From CAZIZT01 sp964544085 (lineage in GTDB: Bacteria > Campylobacterota_A > Desulfurellia > Desulfurellales > Hippeaceae): DNA of 64,000 nt. The notes under the pieces were generated by a model, which did no database searches, was not told where the DNA came from, and saw only the letters and a program-made list of their open reading frames with translations. The position numbers and the translations under genes were made by a program. The stretch spans positions 62,001 through 126,000 of the forward strand of contig CAZIZT010000003.1 in assembly GCA_964544085.1 (NCBI GenBank). Reading direction: 5' to 3'. Below, in pieces: positions 17,193-25,496 of this stretch (positions are counted from its first letter, which is position 1; the number at the start of each line of letters is the position of its first letter).

Positions 17193-17889
17193 TATCAAGG
17201 GATTGTCCGTTACCTACAACAGCATAGTAGCTCTTGAGGATGTGGATCTGAGTGTTGGAAACGGAAGCTGCGTTGCCGTCGTCGGTGCTAACGGTGCAGG
17301 TAAAAGCTCCTTGCTCAAGGCGATAATGGGTTTTGTTAAGCCTTCCAAAGGAACAATTGCCTTTAATGGTAAACCGATAAACGATATGGCGCCCCATAAG
17401 AGAGCCGCTTTGGGCATCTCATTCGTACCAGAGGGTGCCCGTGTCTTTTCTCGCATGAGTGTTGAGGAGAATCTACTTGTGGGTGCCTACGCGGTCCGAC
17501 AGAGGAACAGGATAGAGGAGAGACTCGAATATGTTTTTGAACTTTTCCCAAGATTGAAGGAAAGGCTCAAGCAGCGCGCCGGAACCCTATCTGGTGGAGA
17601 GAGACAGATGCTGGCTCTTGCGAGGGCACTGATGGGATCACCACGTCTCCTTATGGTGGACGAGATCTCTCTTGGCCTTATGCCGAAACTGGTAGATCTT
17701 GTTTTCGACATTGTGGATCGCCTTTCCAGCGAAGGTTTAACAATACTGCTTGCTGAGCAAAACGCTGTTAAAGCCTTACAGGTGGCTGATGAAATTTACA
17801 TATTTCAGTTAGGCAGGGTGCTGCGTCGAAGCGATCCTGAAAGCCTGCAAAACGATCCGTACATTAGAAAGGCCTATCTTGGTAGATAA
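17173..17889 (+). CDS. ABC transporter ATPase, LivF type
   Basis: A 238-residue second ATPase. Walker A GANGAGKSS, LSGGERQMLALARAL signature, Walker B RLLMVDEISLGLMP and AEQNA switch region are all present. The start is taken as TTG at 17173, because GGAGG at 17162-17166 lies 6 bp upstream and the resulting length is typical; an in-frame upstream start at 17140 would add 11 unusual residues. It overlaps the LivG gene by 20 nt and is the last gene before the terminator. Confidence 0.92.
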   Translation: MAKNLLDIKGLSVTYNSIVALEDVDLSVGNGSCVAVVGANGAGKSSLLKAIMGFVKPSKGTIAFNGKPINDMAPHKRAALGISFVPEGARVFSRMSVEENLLVGAYAVRQRNRIEERLEYVFELFPRLKERLKQRAGTLSGGERQMLALARALMGSPRLLMVDEISLGLMPKLVDLVFDIVDRLSSEGLTILLAEQNAVKALQVADEIYIFQLGRVLRRSDPESLQNDPYIRKAYLGR

Positions 17890-17913
17890 ACAAAAAGCTT
17901 GAAAAACAAAAAA

Positions 17914-17946
17914 GCCCGGTACTGTTTCACGTACCGGGCTTTTTTT
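17914..17946. terminator. Bidirectional intrinsic terminator
   Basis: Perfect 9-bp stem GCCCGGTAC/GTACCGGGC with an 8-nt loop, flanked by A and T runs on both sides. It lies between the convergent hut/liv operon and the fadL-lipase operon and should stop both. Confidence 0.92.
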
Positions 17947-17951
17947 ATGTT

Positions 17952-20213
17952 TTATTCGTTACCAAGGAATAGTGTGAAAAATTCGCGAGCCTGTTTCCTT
18001 GCCAGATATTGTGCGTTATCAACATAGGTTTGGTTGAGATGGGCGATAGCTTCGGGGTACTTATAGGAGAGATTTTCCGTAGTCACAAAGAAGCCATGAT
18101 TAACCCAGTTATCGCCTGTACCGAACATATACCATCCTGCCACGGCCGGTACCTCTGTTGTAGTAGAGGAGCAGTCGATAGGCGTATAGGTGTTATAACC
18201 CATGGCGATAGAGAGAAGCTCATTGGAGATATTTGGCACCACTGTATCGTGGTTTGCGCTTTGCAGTATAATTTTATCCTTAACTGCACTGTTTCTTGCA
18301 AGATACGCCGGATCTGCCGGATCAAGCAGGGTCTGGAAGATGTACAGTGTCATATAGTACTTCAAAAAGTCCTGCATGTTGCCGCGCTCCACTCCTGCAG
18401 CGGTGAGCATATTGAGTATCAGCCTGTTTGTAGCTTCATTGAGGATCGAGGAGTATACAGCGCCTCCCACATTCAAATCAGCTCTTGCTATGAAGCCATG
18501 GTCAGGTATAGGCATAGATAGCTTTGCCGCCAGTGCGTCGAAAAACTGAGACCTTGTGTTCTGATCCACACTTAGAAGGATGCTTCCAGTGATTGAACCC
18601 ATGGATTGGCTTGCGAAGTAGATAGGCAGACGGTTGCCGATGAGTTGAGGCATAACCGTGTAATCCATGAGCGCTGTCAGCTTGAGGAGTGTATGCATAT
18701 CCAGTATCGACTGGTAGATATTTAGCACGTCCATAATGGCATTTGTTGTAAGATAGCAGGCGCCACTTGCTGTGGAATCACACAAACCTGCAAGTGTGGG
18801 GTTGGGTGGAATTCTATCGCCATGCCAGGGTAGGTCCATTCCTATTATGTAGTAATTGGAAAAGTCGTCCTTAAGCTGATATATGTCGGCCTTGCTTTTG
18901 CCGAGTCCATGCTGGAAGATAAGTATACCCCCTGTAGCCTGTGGATTTGCCAGTGCGAGTGGAACTTTATCATACAACGAGACATTGTCGAAGATGGCTT
19001 TGCACACAACCGGTACATTGCTTGTAACTGTTATCGGGTGGAGTGCCAGTATGTGCTCAACAGCAGCCAGGTTGTAAACGTTGACAGACAGGAAGTAGCT
19101 CTGCATGTCGGTAATTTCCGGCAAGTTGAAGAGCGCTCTTAGGGTCTCATTGTCGTATGCTGCCTGGCATACAAGAGGGAGGTCACTTAACTGATCAATC
19201 TGATAATACTCGTTGCTTTGGTTATCCGATGCAAGGTTTGTGTAGCTGTAACCCTTTATTGTGTTCGGTGAAAGTTCTTCTTTACCCTGCAGGTATGCAT
19301 TGATTGCCGCATAGTCTTTCAAACCAAGGGTTTTGTCCGCGGTTGTGAACGTGAATAGTTCAAGGATGTTGTCTTTGCTAATACCGAGTGTCTGCAATAG
19401 CTGGGCTACCTGCAGGTATTTCTCTCTTAGTGGTTCAAGCTGAGCATACTGACCCGTAAGTTGCTGATCGCCAAGAAGCATCTTGAACATAGAGGCTTCC
19501 TGAAGGTTCTTGATACCGTTGAGCACAACGCCAACGTATTGATGGCCCGGGTTGAGCGGTTTGGTGGGATATGCGTTTATTACGTTTCCATTCTGTTTAA
19601 CAATCAGGGGTGCATAGATCAGAGGTGCAGCCTGCTGGATCGTCTGGATTAACTTTGCAGGCGCTGTTGAGTAGTAATACTTAACCACATTTGCAAAGCA
19701 TGCCACGGCAAGGGTCTGGTTGTCCGGGTGCATTGCAAGCGCATAACACGTTTGATCGTTTGGGACAGCCTGGATGTAGCTTGTTAGGTACTGCTTTAGG
19801 ATGATGCTTACAAATTCCGTTAGGTCTATGACCTTGACATTGTTTTTTAACTCGGAAGGATCCAGCTGGATCTCATTTGTAGCAAGTGGTATCGCTATAG
19901 GAGCAAGAGGACTAACGCCCTTGTCGTGTAGTAAGTTGATGGCTTTATAGACAGCCTGCATCTGCGGGCTTGCATCAGGATCAGACAGGTAGAGGTAACC
20001 ACCTGTTTGTGCCCAAAGAAGATCGTTGGGTAACGGGATAATGGGGTTTGATTGGTTTGTTAAATCGAATGCAAGCTTATCAACCTTAAGCTGATACTCT
20101 GGCGTCTGGGTTGGTGCGCTTCCTAAAGAAGAAGACGATCCACTGCCACAGGATGTCAGTGTCGCTGAAACAAAAAGGAAAATAAGATATATCGCAAACC
20201 TCTTGAGTTTCAT
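17952..20213 (-). CDS. VolA-like surface lipoprotein lipase/lysophospholipase
   Basis: A 753-residue lipoprotein. The signal peptide ends in the lipobox LTSC with Cys22 as the lipidated residue, followed by a Ser/Gly-rich tether. The C-terminal half is an alpha/beta hydrolase: HGLGKSKAD near residue 435 (oxyanion region), MDLPWHGD near 455 and the nucleophile elbow ASQSMGS near 537, with a candidate catalytic His in GDNWVNHGFF near 705. The architecture matches the bacterial virulence-factor lipase family that includes Vibrio VolA, a surface lysophospholipase encoded next to a FadL gene. The same pairing occurs here: fadL is 12 bp upstream. It probably releases fatty acids from external phospholipids for uptake. 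The elbow is S-x-S-M-G rather than the strict G-x-S-x-G. Confidence 0.82.
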   Translation of the reverse strand: MKLKRFAIYLIFLFVSATLTSCGSGSSSSLGSAPTQTPEYQLKVDKLAFDLTNQSNPIIPLPNDLLWAQTGGYLYLSDPDASPQMQAVYKAINLLHDKGVSPLAPIAIPLATNEIQLDPSELKNNVKVIDLTEFVSIILKQYLTSYIQAVPNDQTCYALAMHPDNQTLAVACFANVVKYYYSTAPAKLIQTIQQAAPLIYAPLIVKQNGNVINAYPTKPLNPGHQYVGVVLNGIKNLQEASMFKMLLGDQQLTGQYAQLEPLREKYLQVAQLLQTLGISKDNILELFTFTTADKTLGLKDYAAINAYLQGKEELSPNTIKGYSYTNLASDNQSNEYYQIDQLSDLPLVCQAAYDNETLRALFNLPEITDMQSYFLSVNVYNLAAVEHILALHPITVTSNVPVVCKAIFDNVSLYDKVPLALANPQATGGILIFQHGLGKSKADIYQLKDDFSNYYIIGMDLPWHGDRIPPNPTLAGLCDSTASGACYLTTNAIMDVLNIYQSILDMHTLLKLTALMDYTVMPQLIGNRLPIYFASQSMGSITGSILLSVDQNTRSQFFDALAAKLSMPIPDHGFIARADLNVGGAVYSSILNEATNRLILNMLTAAGVERGNMQDFLKYYMTLYIFQTLLDPADPAYLARNSAVKDKIILQSANHDTVVPNISNELLSIAMGYNTYTPIDCSSTTTEVPAVAGWYMFGTGDNWVNHGFFVTTENLSYKYPEAIAHLNQTYVDNAQYLARKQAREFFTLFLGNE

Positions 20214-20225
20214 AGACGCCTCCTT

Positions 20226-21536
20226 TTAGAATTTGTAATTGACGGTCACTGCGTAGCCCCACAGGTGACCGCTTGCCTGTGTTGAAACGCTTCCTTTTTG
20301 ACCAGTTATTGGATTGGAATAGGAGTTATTCAGCTCGTCGCTCTCTGAACCGATTTCTCTTTTGTACTCGGAGACTGTATACTGAAGCGCAAGATCTACA
20401 GAGAGCCTGCCAAAGTTCAATCCAGCACCAACCGAATACGTTTTCTTATCACCGTCGGGCCATAACAGATCGAATGTCTTATCTGGGATGGGCGAGGGAT
20501 CGTAGTAGTAGCCCGCCCTTAGCGTAAGTAGTTTTGTTGCTTTCCACTCAACGCCAAACTTGAGTCTCTTTGTGTTTTTCCAGTCTCTATCAAACACTTC
20601 TTTGGTTTTGCCAAGAAGGGGTTGATCAAAGTGCACGGTGTAACTTTTAATCAGACTCCAGTGCGTCCATACCACATCAGCCTCGAGAGAAACCTTGTCT
20701 GACGGCATGTACCTTACACCTATCTGGAGCTGATCGGGATGGTCTATGGAAGTAGTTGCATCTACCTTTTGCAGGCCAACTACCTCTACAGAACCCTTGA
20801 AATCCGTGTGTGTTCTTGATCTGTATGCGATACCGATTGCAAGCTGTTTTATGGGTTTATAGAGTATACCCACATTGAAAGAGTAGTTAGCGTCATCAGT
20901 GAAGCTACCCTTTATTATTCGATTGTTCAGCGTTGGTATGCTTGGTGCATAGAGTCTTCTTTCAGAACCACTTTTTGACTTACCAATGGAAATACCAAAA
21001 CCAATGGAGAGCTTATTACTTATGCGGTAGGCTACAGTAGGTGTTGCCACCATTCTTAAATAGTAGGACTCAAAGGAGTTGTACGCACCCGGATTGTTAA
21101 CAGGATTGTTGTCCCATTTGATGTGCAATCCGTAGGGTACATAAACAGCCACTCCGAATACCAATCTTTTGTTTTTGGGGTAAGGCATTGCCATGCCGAA
21201 ATGGGGAACGTTGAGCGTTGGTGACTCATCGGTAATGTCCTTACCGTAGGGTTGTACATGGTTGCCAGCCCAATCCTTCGCTTTAAAATTGGAGAGTTTC
21301 AGATGTGGATCCAGAAGCTCAGTACCCACGCTGACCATCAGGCTTTTGATCTGTGTTAATCCTGCTGGGTTGTAGTAGATGGCAAATGGGTTGTCAGCAT
21401 AGGCACTAAACGCTCCGCCCAGTGCCGTTGCTTTGGCTCCAATTCCGTAGGTGTCAACGTTTCCGGCTATCGAGCTTGCCGTTGTTGATACCAGAAACAG
21501 GAGCGCAAACAGGGACGACAAATAAAGCCTTCTCAT
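20226..21536 (-). CDS. fadL: FadL/OmpP1/TodX-family outer-membrane fatty acid transporter
   Basis: A 436-residue outer-membrane beta-barrel. A Sec signal peptide ends near SSIAGN (residue 25). The mature N-terminus has the family features GIGAKATALGGAFSAYADNP and YYNPAGLT, of which the latter corresponds to the hatch NPA motif. The protein ends in a C-terminal aromatic residue (YKF) recognised by the BAM machinery. FadL proteins admit long-chain fatty acids or hydrophobic aromatics through a lateral opening. Here it is the first gene of a two-gene unit with the surface lipase, so fatty acids are the natural substrate. Confidence 0.92.
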   Translation of the reverse strand: MRRLYLSSLFALLFLVSTTASSIAGNVDTYGIGAKATALGGAFSAYADNPFAIYYNPAGLTQIKSLMVSVGTELLDPHLKLSNFKAKDWAGNHVQPYGKDITDESPTLNVPHFGMAMPYPKNKRLVFGVAVYVPYGLHIKWDNNPVNNPGAYNSFESYYLRMVATPTVAYRISNKLSIGFGISIGKSKSGSERRLYAPSIPTLNNRIIKGSFTDDANYSFNVGILYKPIKQLAIGIAYRSRTHTDFKGSVEVVGLQKVDATTSIDHPDQLQIGVRYMPSDKVSLEADVVWTHWSLIKSYTVHFDQPLLGKTKEVFDRDWKNTKRLKFGVEWKATKLLTLRAGYYYDPSPIPDKTFDLLWPDGDKKTYSVGAGLNFGRLSVDLALQYTVSEYKREIGSESDELNNSYSNPITGQKGSVSTQASGHLWGYAVTVNYKF

Positions 21537-21552
21537 AGGAAACCTCCTAAAT

Positions 21553-21572
21553 TTACTTTAAGTTAAGAATAA
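21553..21572 (+). promoter_or_regulatory. Operator-like dyad TTACTTTAAGTTAAGAATAA
   Basis: Shares the 12-mer ATTTACTTTAAG (21551-21562) exactly with the site before etfB, then TTAAG after a one-base gap. It overlaps the candidate -10 box of fadL and lies just upstream of the ribosome site, as a repressor operator would. Confidence 0.5.
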
Positions 21573-21594
21573 CAGAAATGAGAGACGTTAGCAA
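21566..21594 (-). promoter_or_regulatory. Candidate fadL promoter
   Basis: On the minus strand TTGCTA and TATTCT are separated by 17 bp, each matching the consensus in 4 of 6 positions. The -10 box is overlapped by the dyad at 21553-21572. Confidence 0.42.
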
Positions 21595-21631
21595 TTAAAA
21601 ACTCCATCGGAATTTAATTTACTGTTAAAAA

Positions 21632-21650
21632 AACGAACCCCTGGTTCATT
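21632..21650. promoter_or_regulatory. Inverted repeat AACGAACC-CCT-GGTTCATT
   Basis: Perfect GAACC/GGTTC core with a 3-bp centre, extending to 7 of 8 matched positions. It lies about 38 bp upstream of the candidate fadL -35 box. The symmetry is that of a TetR-type operator; it has no T-tract and is not a terminator. The rest of 21651-21792 is AT-rich and I see nothing in it. Confidence 0.4.
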
Positions 21651-21792
21651 TTTTTGCCGAAAAAGGACTAAAAAAGTTAATTTTTAAATAGAATAATTTT
21701 TAAAAGGATAACAATAGAGACTTAATAAATTTTCCGTAGCCATCCCTACAATACTCTTTAACTTCTAATATCCATTGCCGTCTATTCTGCAG

Positions 21793-22197
21793 CTATGTGA
21801 AAGAGCCCACAGAGGTTTTAAGTACCCTGAGAAACTCATCTGGAATGGGTATAGTGCTCTTCTTGTTGGTGTCGTATGCTACAAGAACACTTTTTCCATA
21901 GGCATAAGCTTTGCCGTTGCCATCGTGTATCCTGTATCCGAGTGTGAAGCTGCTTTTGCCTATTTTTTCTGTGACCACGTCTATCAGGACCTTATCGGAA
22001 AGTGAGATTGGCTGTTTGTATTCACACTCGGACTTAGCGACCAGAAATGTAATGCCGGATTTCATTAGGTTAACAAACTGCTCCTTCAAGAAGGAGAAGC
22101 GCGCCGTCTCCATGTATGTGAAGAAGACGGCATTATTCACGTGACCGTAAGCGTCAGCATCTCTAAATCTTACCTGAATCTCTATTGTGTATGCCAT
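21793..22197 (-). CDS. Acyl-CoA thioesterase, 4HBT (YbgC/FcbC-like) family
   Basis: A 134-residue hot-dog-fold thioesterase. The family motif RFRDADAYGHVNNAVFFTYME is split over residues 8-28, with the catalytic Asp in the DADAYGHVNN segment. Such enzymes hydrolyse short acyl-CoA or 4-hydroxybenzoyl-CoA. It is the third gene of the MerR unit, starting 2 bp after the chalcone-isomerase-like gene, so it is probably controlled by that regulator. The chain-length preference cannot be determined. Confidence 0.88.
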   Translation of the reverse strand: MAYTIEIQVRFRDADAYGHVNNAVFFTYMETARFSFLKEQFVNLMKSGITFLVAKSECEYKQPISLSDKVLIDVVTEKIGKSSFTLGYRIHDGNGKAYAYGKSVLVAYDTNKKSTIPIPDEFLRVLKTSVGSFT

Positions 22198-22199
22198 AT

Positions 22200-22760
22200 C
22201 TACTCACCCAACAGTGCCTTTTTTAGAGATTCCGAAGCTGGATGCTTACCGATGTATATGGATAGTACAGCATTGACCAGCTTTCCGGATTTTACCTGGC
22301 CAACCTTTTTTTGGTTGAGCATAACTATAAGGGTATCGTGGTAGAAAATCAAATCCACGTTATCGCCTTCTTTTACGGGAAAGGTAAAAATGTTCAGGAA
22401 TTCTTTTGCGGCTTCAGTTTTTAGGAGATTTGCTGAGATCCTTTCTAAGTCTTCTTTGAAAGCGTTACGTATCTTGTTTGCAGGTATATGGGAGTAGGTA
22501 AAGTGCATCCGAACAACCTTAATTGGCTGTTTTAGCACTTCCTGTGGGTTGTGCGTCTTTTTTTCAACGTAGAGAGCCCCCACGTAGATCCTCACAAAGA
22601 TAAACTTCCTTCGAGAGCCCGCCCCATTTAAGACCAGTGTCGTTTTTCCAATCTGGTACTGATCCGGTATTGAAACACCACCCACCGTTAATGAATAGAC
22701 CGGCGCTGAAAGCAGGAAACCAAGACAGATGACCAAAAGAAAACTTGACAATCGCCTCAT
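22200..22760 (-). CDS. Chalcone isomerase-like periplasmic protein
   Basis: A 186-residue protein with a Sec signal peptide ending near SAPVYS (residue 23). The mature part reads LTVGGVSIPDQ, then TTLVLNGAGSRRKFIFVRIYVGALY split over about residues 41-65, and later AVLSIYIGKHPASESLKKALLG. These are the hallmarks of the bacterial chalcone isomerase-like family. Members bind fatty acids in related folds, but the bacterial function is not established. It lies in a MerR-led unit beside a thioesterase and near fadL, which hints at lipid handling in the envelope. Confidence 0.82.
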   Translation of the reverse strand: MRRLSSFLLVICLGFLLSAPVYSLTVGGVSIPDQYQIGKTTLVLNGAGSRRKFIFVRIYVGALYVEKKTHNPQEVLKQPIKVVRMHFTYSHIPANKIRNAFKEDLERISANLLKTEAAKEFLNIFTFPVKEGDNVDLIFYHDTLIVMLNQKKVGQVKSGKLVNAVLSIYIGKHPASESLKKALLGE

Positions 22761-22764
22761 AGCT

Positions 22765-23172
22765 CTACTCCTTCTTCTGGTTGTTTTGTTTCATTATATC
22801 CAGAACCTTTGCCTTGTAATTGATAATATCGTTCCTTAAAGAGGCGAGCTTCGTTATCTTCTCGTCGATTTTAGATATATGCGCATCGAGGATCTCTATT
22901 AGTTTTGGCATTATCTTCTCTGGATTTTTGTGGATTTCATAAACCTTTGCCAATTCCTGCATTTCCTTGAGCGATATACCCAGTTCTTTTAGCTTCAGAA
23001 TAAACTTTAACCGTTTGATGTCTTCTTTAGTGTAGACGCGAATGCCTGCCTCAAGCCTTTTGGGAGCGTTCATCAAGCCAATTTCTTCGTAATATCTAAT
23101 GGTTCTTGTGGTTATCCCTAATTTTTTTGCCACTTCTCCAATCTGGTACATCTCATCGTTATTTATCTTCAT
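22765..23172 (-). CDS. MerR-family transcriptional regulator
   Basis: A 135-residue regulator. The N-terminal winged helix is clear: YQIGEVAKKLGITTRTIRYY and EEIGLMNAPKR, followed by a long dimerisation helix (about residues 80-130). The C-terminus lacks the Cys pairs of metal-sensing MerR proteins. Its size and lack of metal ligands resemble LiuR-type regulators of acyl-CoA and branched-chain degradation, but this is only a family-level suggestion. It is first in a three-gene unit with the chalcone-isomerase-like protein and thioesterase. Confidence 0.88.
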   Translation of the reverse strand: MKINNDEMYQIGEVAKKLGITTRTIRYYEEIGLMNAPKRLEAGIRVYTKEDIKRLKFILKLKELGISLKEMQELAKVYEIHKNPEKIMPKLIEILDAHISKIDEKITKLASLRNDIINYKAKVLDIMKQNNQKKE

Positions 23173-23208
23173 AACACTTCACCTTTACGCAAATTATAAG
23201 CTTACAAC

Positions 23209-23236
23209 ATTATAAAGCGCCACAGGGTTTTGTCAA
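23209..23236 (-). promoter_or_regulatory. Strong sigma70 promoter of the MerR unit
   Basis: Perfect TTGACA and perfect TATAAT with a 16-bp spacer on the minus strand. A second TATAAT follows at 23198-23193, giving two ATTATAA repeats 16 bp apart. Confidence 0.75.
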
Positions 23237-23263
23237 GCTTTTACGTGCAGGTACAGGTCATGT

Positions 23264-23292
23264 TTGATTTTTTGGCTGCGGGTTTGTATTAT
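23264..23292 (+). promoter_or_regulatory. Promoter of the MBL hydrolase gene
   Basis: TTGATT, 17-bp spacer, TATTAT, about 30 bp before the start codon and divergent from the MerR promoter. Confidence 0.6.
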
Positions 23293-23321
23293 AGCTTAAC
23301 TCTACGGGAGGTTAAAGTGAC

Positions 23322-24332
23322 ATGCTTAAATATGCTGAAAGGGTGCATGAGAGGCTTGATATTTACAGGGTAAAAGTACCCTTACCGGGTTCTCCGCTGA
23401 AATACTTGAATTCTTACATGATACCGTGCAACGACACTATCCTTGTAGTGGATGTTGGTTTAAATACATCCCAGAGTGAGAGACTCCTAAGAAACGCTCT
23501 TTATGAGCTTTTCGGTAAAGCTTTTGGTGTTACTTTTCTTATAACTCACCTTCATGCGGATCACTGTGGTTTGCTTGAGAGGATTTCTACAGCAAACGAT
23601 AGAATTCTGGTCAGTAGAGAGGATTCTCCATTTGTTGCTGCAACACTCGACTGGAGCGGCTTTTGGGAAAAAAGCAAAGAGTTTGCACGCTCTTACGGCT
23701 TCCCACCCGACAGATTGAAAAAAGCCATAGAGCATCACCCTGGATATTTATTTGGTTTGAAACAAAAACCGAAGGGTAGGTTTGAGATGGTGGAGGATGG
23801 GTATTGCATTGAGTGTGGTGCAATGTGTTTTCAAGTAATGAAAACGCCTGGCCATACACCCGGACACATTTGCCTTTACGATAAGGTAAATGGAATCCTG
23901 ATCAGCGGAGATCATGTACTTTTTGATATAACTCCTAACATTGCAGCTGGGTATGAAAATATGAATCCATTGGGTGATTATCTGAAGAGTTTATCGAGGG
24001 TTGAAAACCTCCATACAACACTCGTGTTGCCCGGGCATAGGAGGCTGTTTGATAATCTTAAAGAAAGGGTGGGGCAGCTGAAAAGGCATCATGAAGAGAG
24101 GCTGAACGAGGCGTTGGGGATCGTAAAGCGATTCGGACCGGTTGATGCTTACACCGTGGCCTCGCACATGAGCTGGGATATAGAGAGTGAAAGCTTCGAT
24201 CAATTTCCGATTACACAGCAGTGGTTCGCTCACTGTGAAGCAATAGCGCATTTGCTTTACCTTAGAGATGTAGGAAGGCTTATAACAAGGCAAAGAGAAG
24301 ATGGCGTTATTCTGTTCGAGATTTCAACGTAA
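23322..24332 (+). CDS. MBL-fold metallo-hydrolase (glyoxalase II-like)
   Basis: A 336-residue metallo-beta-lactamase-fold hydrolase. The zinc motif THLHADHCG is near residue 73, with further ligands in TPGHTPGH near 177, SGDHVLF near 197 and PGHRR near 238. A C-terminal winged-helix-like extension (about residues 250-336) is typical of the larger RNase Z/LACTB2-related hydrolases acting on thioesters. The ribosome site GGGAGG precedes the ATG. It appears monocistronic and overlaps the convergent alcohol dehydrogenase gene by 9 nt. The substrate is unknown. Confidence 0.83.
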   Translation: MLKYAERVHERLDIYRVKVPLPGSPLKYLNSYMIPCNDTILVVDVGLNTSQSERLLRNALYELFGKAFGVTFLITHLHADHCGLLERISTANDRILVSREDSPFVAATLDWSGFWEKSKEFARSYGFPPDRLKKAIEHHPGYLFGLKQKPKGRFEMVEDGYCIECGAMCFQVMKTPGHTPGHICLYDKVNGILISGDHVLFDITPNIAAGYENMNPLGDYLKSLSRVENLHTTLVLPGHRRLFDNLKERVGQLKRHHEERLNEALGIVKRFGPVDAYTVASHMSWDIESESFDQFPITQQWFAHCEAIAHLLYLRDVGRLITRQREDGVILFEIST

Positions 24333-25490
24333 TGATTGTTTAATCATTGCCCCTGCAATCTCCGGAGTCAGTTTTATTCTACCAAATATGCTTGAACCGT
24401 CCTGGAGTGCTTTGGTGATTATTGCATCGTAGTAGGCGTCGTTATATCCGTAATCTGTAAGGCTTTTGGGTAAGCCAGCTGCACACTTGATATCCTCTAA
24501 GAAGCGTTCTATCAGGTAGAGGAATCTGTTTGCCTTGGTGAGGTTGTCGCCGGAGTATTCGTGAATGCCAGGAATTGCCTCAAGTAGATCTGCAAGCTTG
24601 TCCGAAGCAGCTTCCAGTTGCACGCTTAAACCTGGCAGGATGAAAAGTGAAACAGCCTCTGAGTGTGGAATGTGCAGTATGCTCCCGGCAGCATGGGCAA
24701 GGGAGTGAATGATGCCTACCATTGCATTTGAGAATGCTACACCTGCAATGTTTGCAGCCTCAAGCAGGCAAAAACGTGCATTCTTGTCACCGTTGATGGC
24801 TTCAGGCAGGTTTTTCCAGATCATTGATAGGGCTTTTGCGGAGAGTGCATCACTTAAAGGATTGGACTGTATGCTTATGTGGGCCTCTATGGCGTGTGCA
24901 AGTGCATCTATCGCGCTTGATGCAACCAGTCTTACAGGCAGTGCCTCCACTAAAGCAGGGTCTAAAATAGCCACATCCGGGATCAGTACATCATCTGCAA
25001 AAGCAATCTTGGTATTGTTTTTTTCATCCATGGCAACGCAGACACCCGTTGCTTCAGCGCCGGTGCCACAAGTGGTAGGAATTGCTATGAGGTTCAGCCT
25101 CTCTTTGGGAAGCGTATCCACACCCGCAATTTGTGATGGGTCAACTATATTATTTTTAGCCATGACGCAGACAAGTTTAGCTGCATCGAGAACGGAACCA
25201 CCCCCAATAGCCACTATACAATCACAACGTATCTCAAGTATCCGCCTGCTTATATCAACCAGACACCCAAGTGGTGCTTCTACCTCCACATCGTCGATAA
25301 TTAACGGTATTCTCATGCCGGCTTCATCAAGGGCATTTTCTGCTTTCTTAATCAATCCTGCCTTAACTATCCCTTTGTCTGTTAGAACAACAAAAGAACT
25401 TGAATTGAGTCTCTTTAATTCTACGGGAAGATTGTACAGCGAACCTTTGCCGCTAATGATTTTCAGCGGATTGTAAAACTCGTAGTACAT
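24324..25490 (-). CDS. Iron-containing alcohol dehydrogenase
   Basis: A 388-residue group III (Fe-dependent) alcohol dehydrogenase. NAD(P) contacts are in AIGGGSVLDAAK near residue 94 and PTTCGTGAE near 138. The iron ligands are in the segment DALAHAIEAHIS near 192-203 and in HSLAHAAGSILHIPHS near 262-277. Such enzymes interconvert alcohols and aldehydes. It starts 6 bp after the SCP2-like gene and lies opposite the aldehyde dehydrogenase. This suggests oxidation of a lipid-derived alcohol to aldehyde and then acid. Confidence 0.9.
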   Translation of the reverse strand: MYYEFYNPLKIISGKGSLYNLPVELKRLNSSSFVVLTDKGIVKAGLIKKAENALDEAGMRIPLIIDDVEVEAPLGCLVDISRRILEIRCDCIVAIGGGSVLDAAKLVCVMAKNNIVDPSQIAGVDTLPKERLNLIAIPTTCGTGAEATGVCVAMDEKNNTKIAFADDVLIPDVAILDPALVEALPVRLVASSAIDALAHAIEAHISIQSNPLSDALSAKALSMIWKNLPEAINGDKNARFCLLEAANIAGVAFSNAMVGIIHSLAHAAGSILHIPHSEAVSLFILPGLSVQLEAASDKLADLLEAIPGIHEYSGDNLTKANRFLYLIERFLEDIKCAAGLPKSLTDYGYNDAYYDAIITKALQDGSSIFGRIKLTPEIAGAMIKQSLR

Positions 25491-25496
25491 GTGCGA

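Noticed and set aside
24709..25476. A 255-codon frame opposite the alcohol dehydrogenase
   Set aside because: Low-complexity Ala/Ser/Thr composition caused by reading the opposite strand of a real gene.
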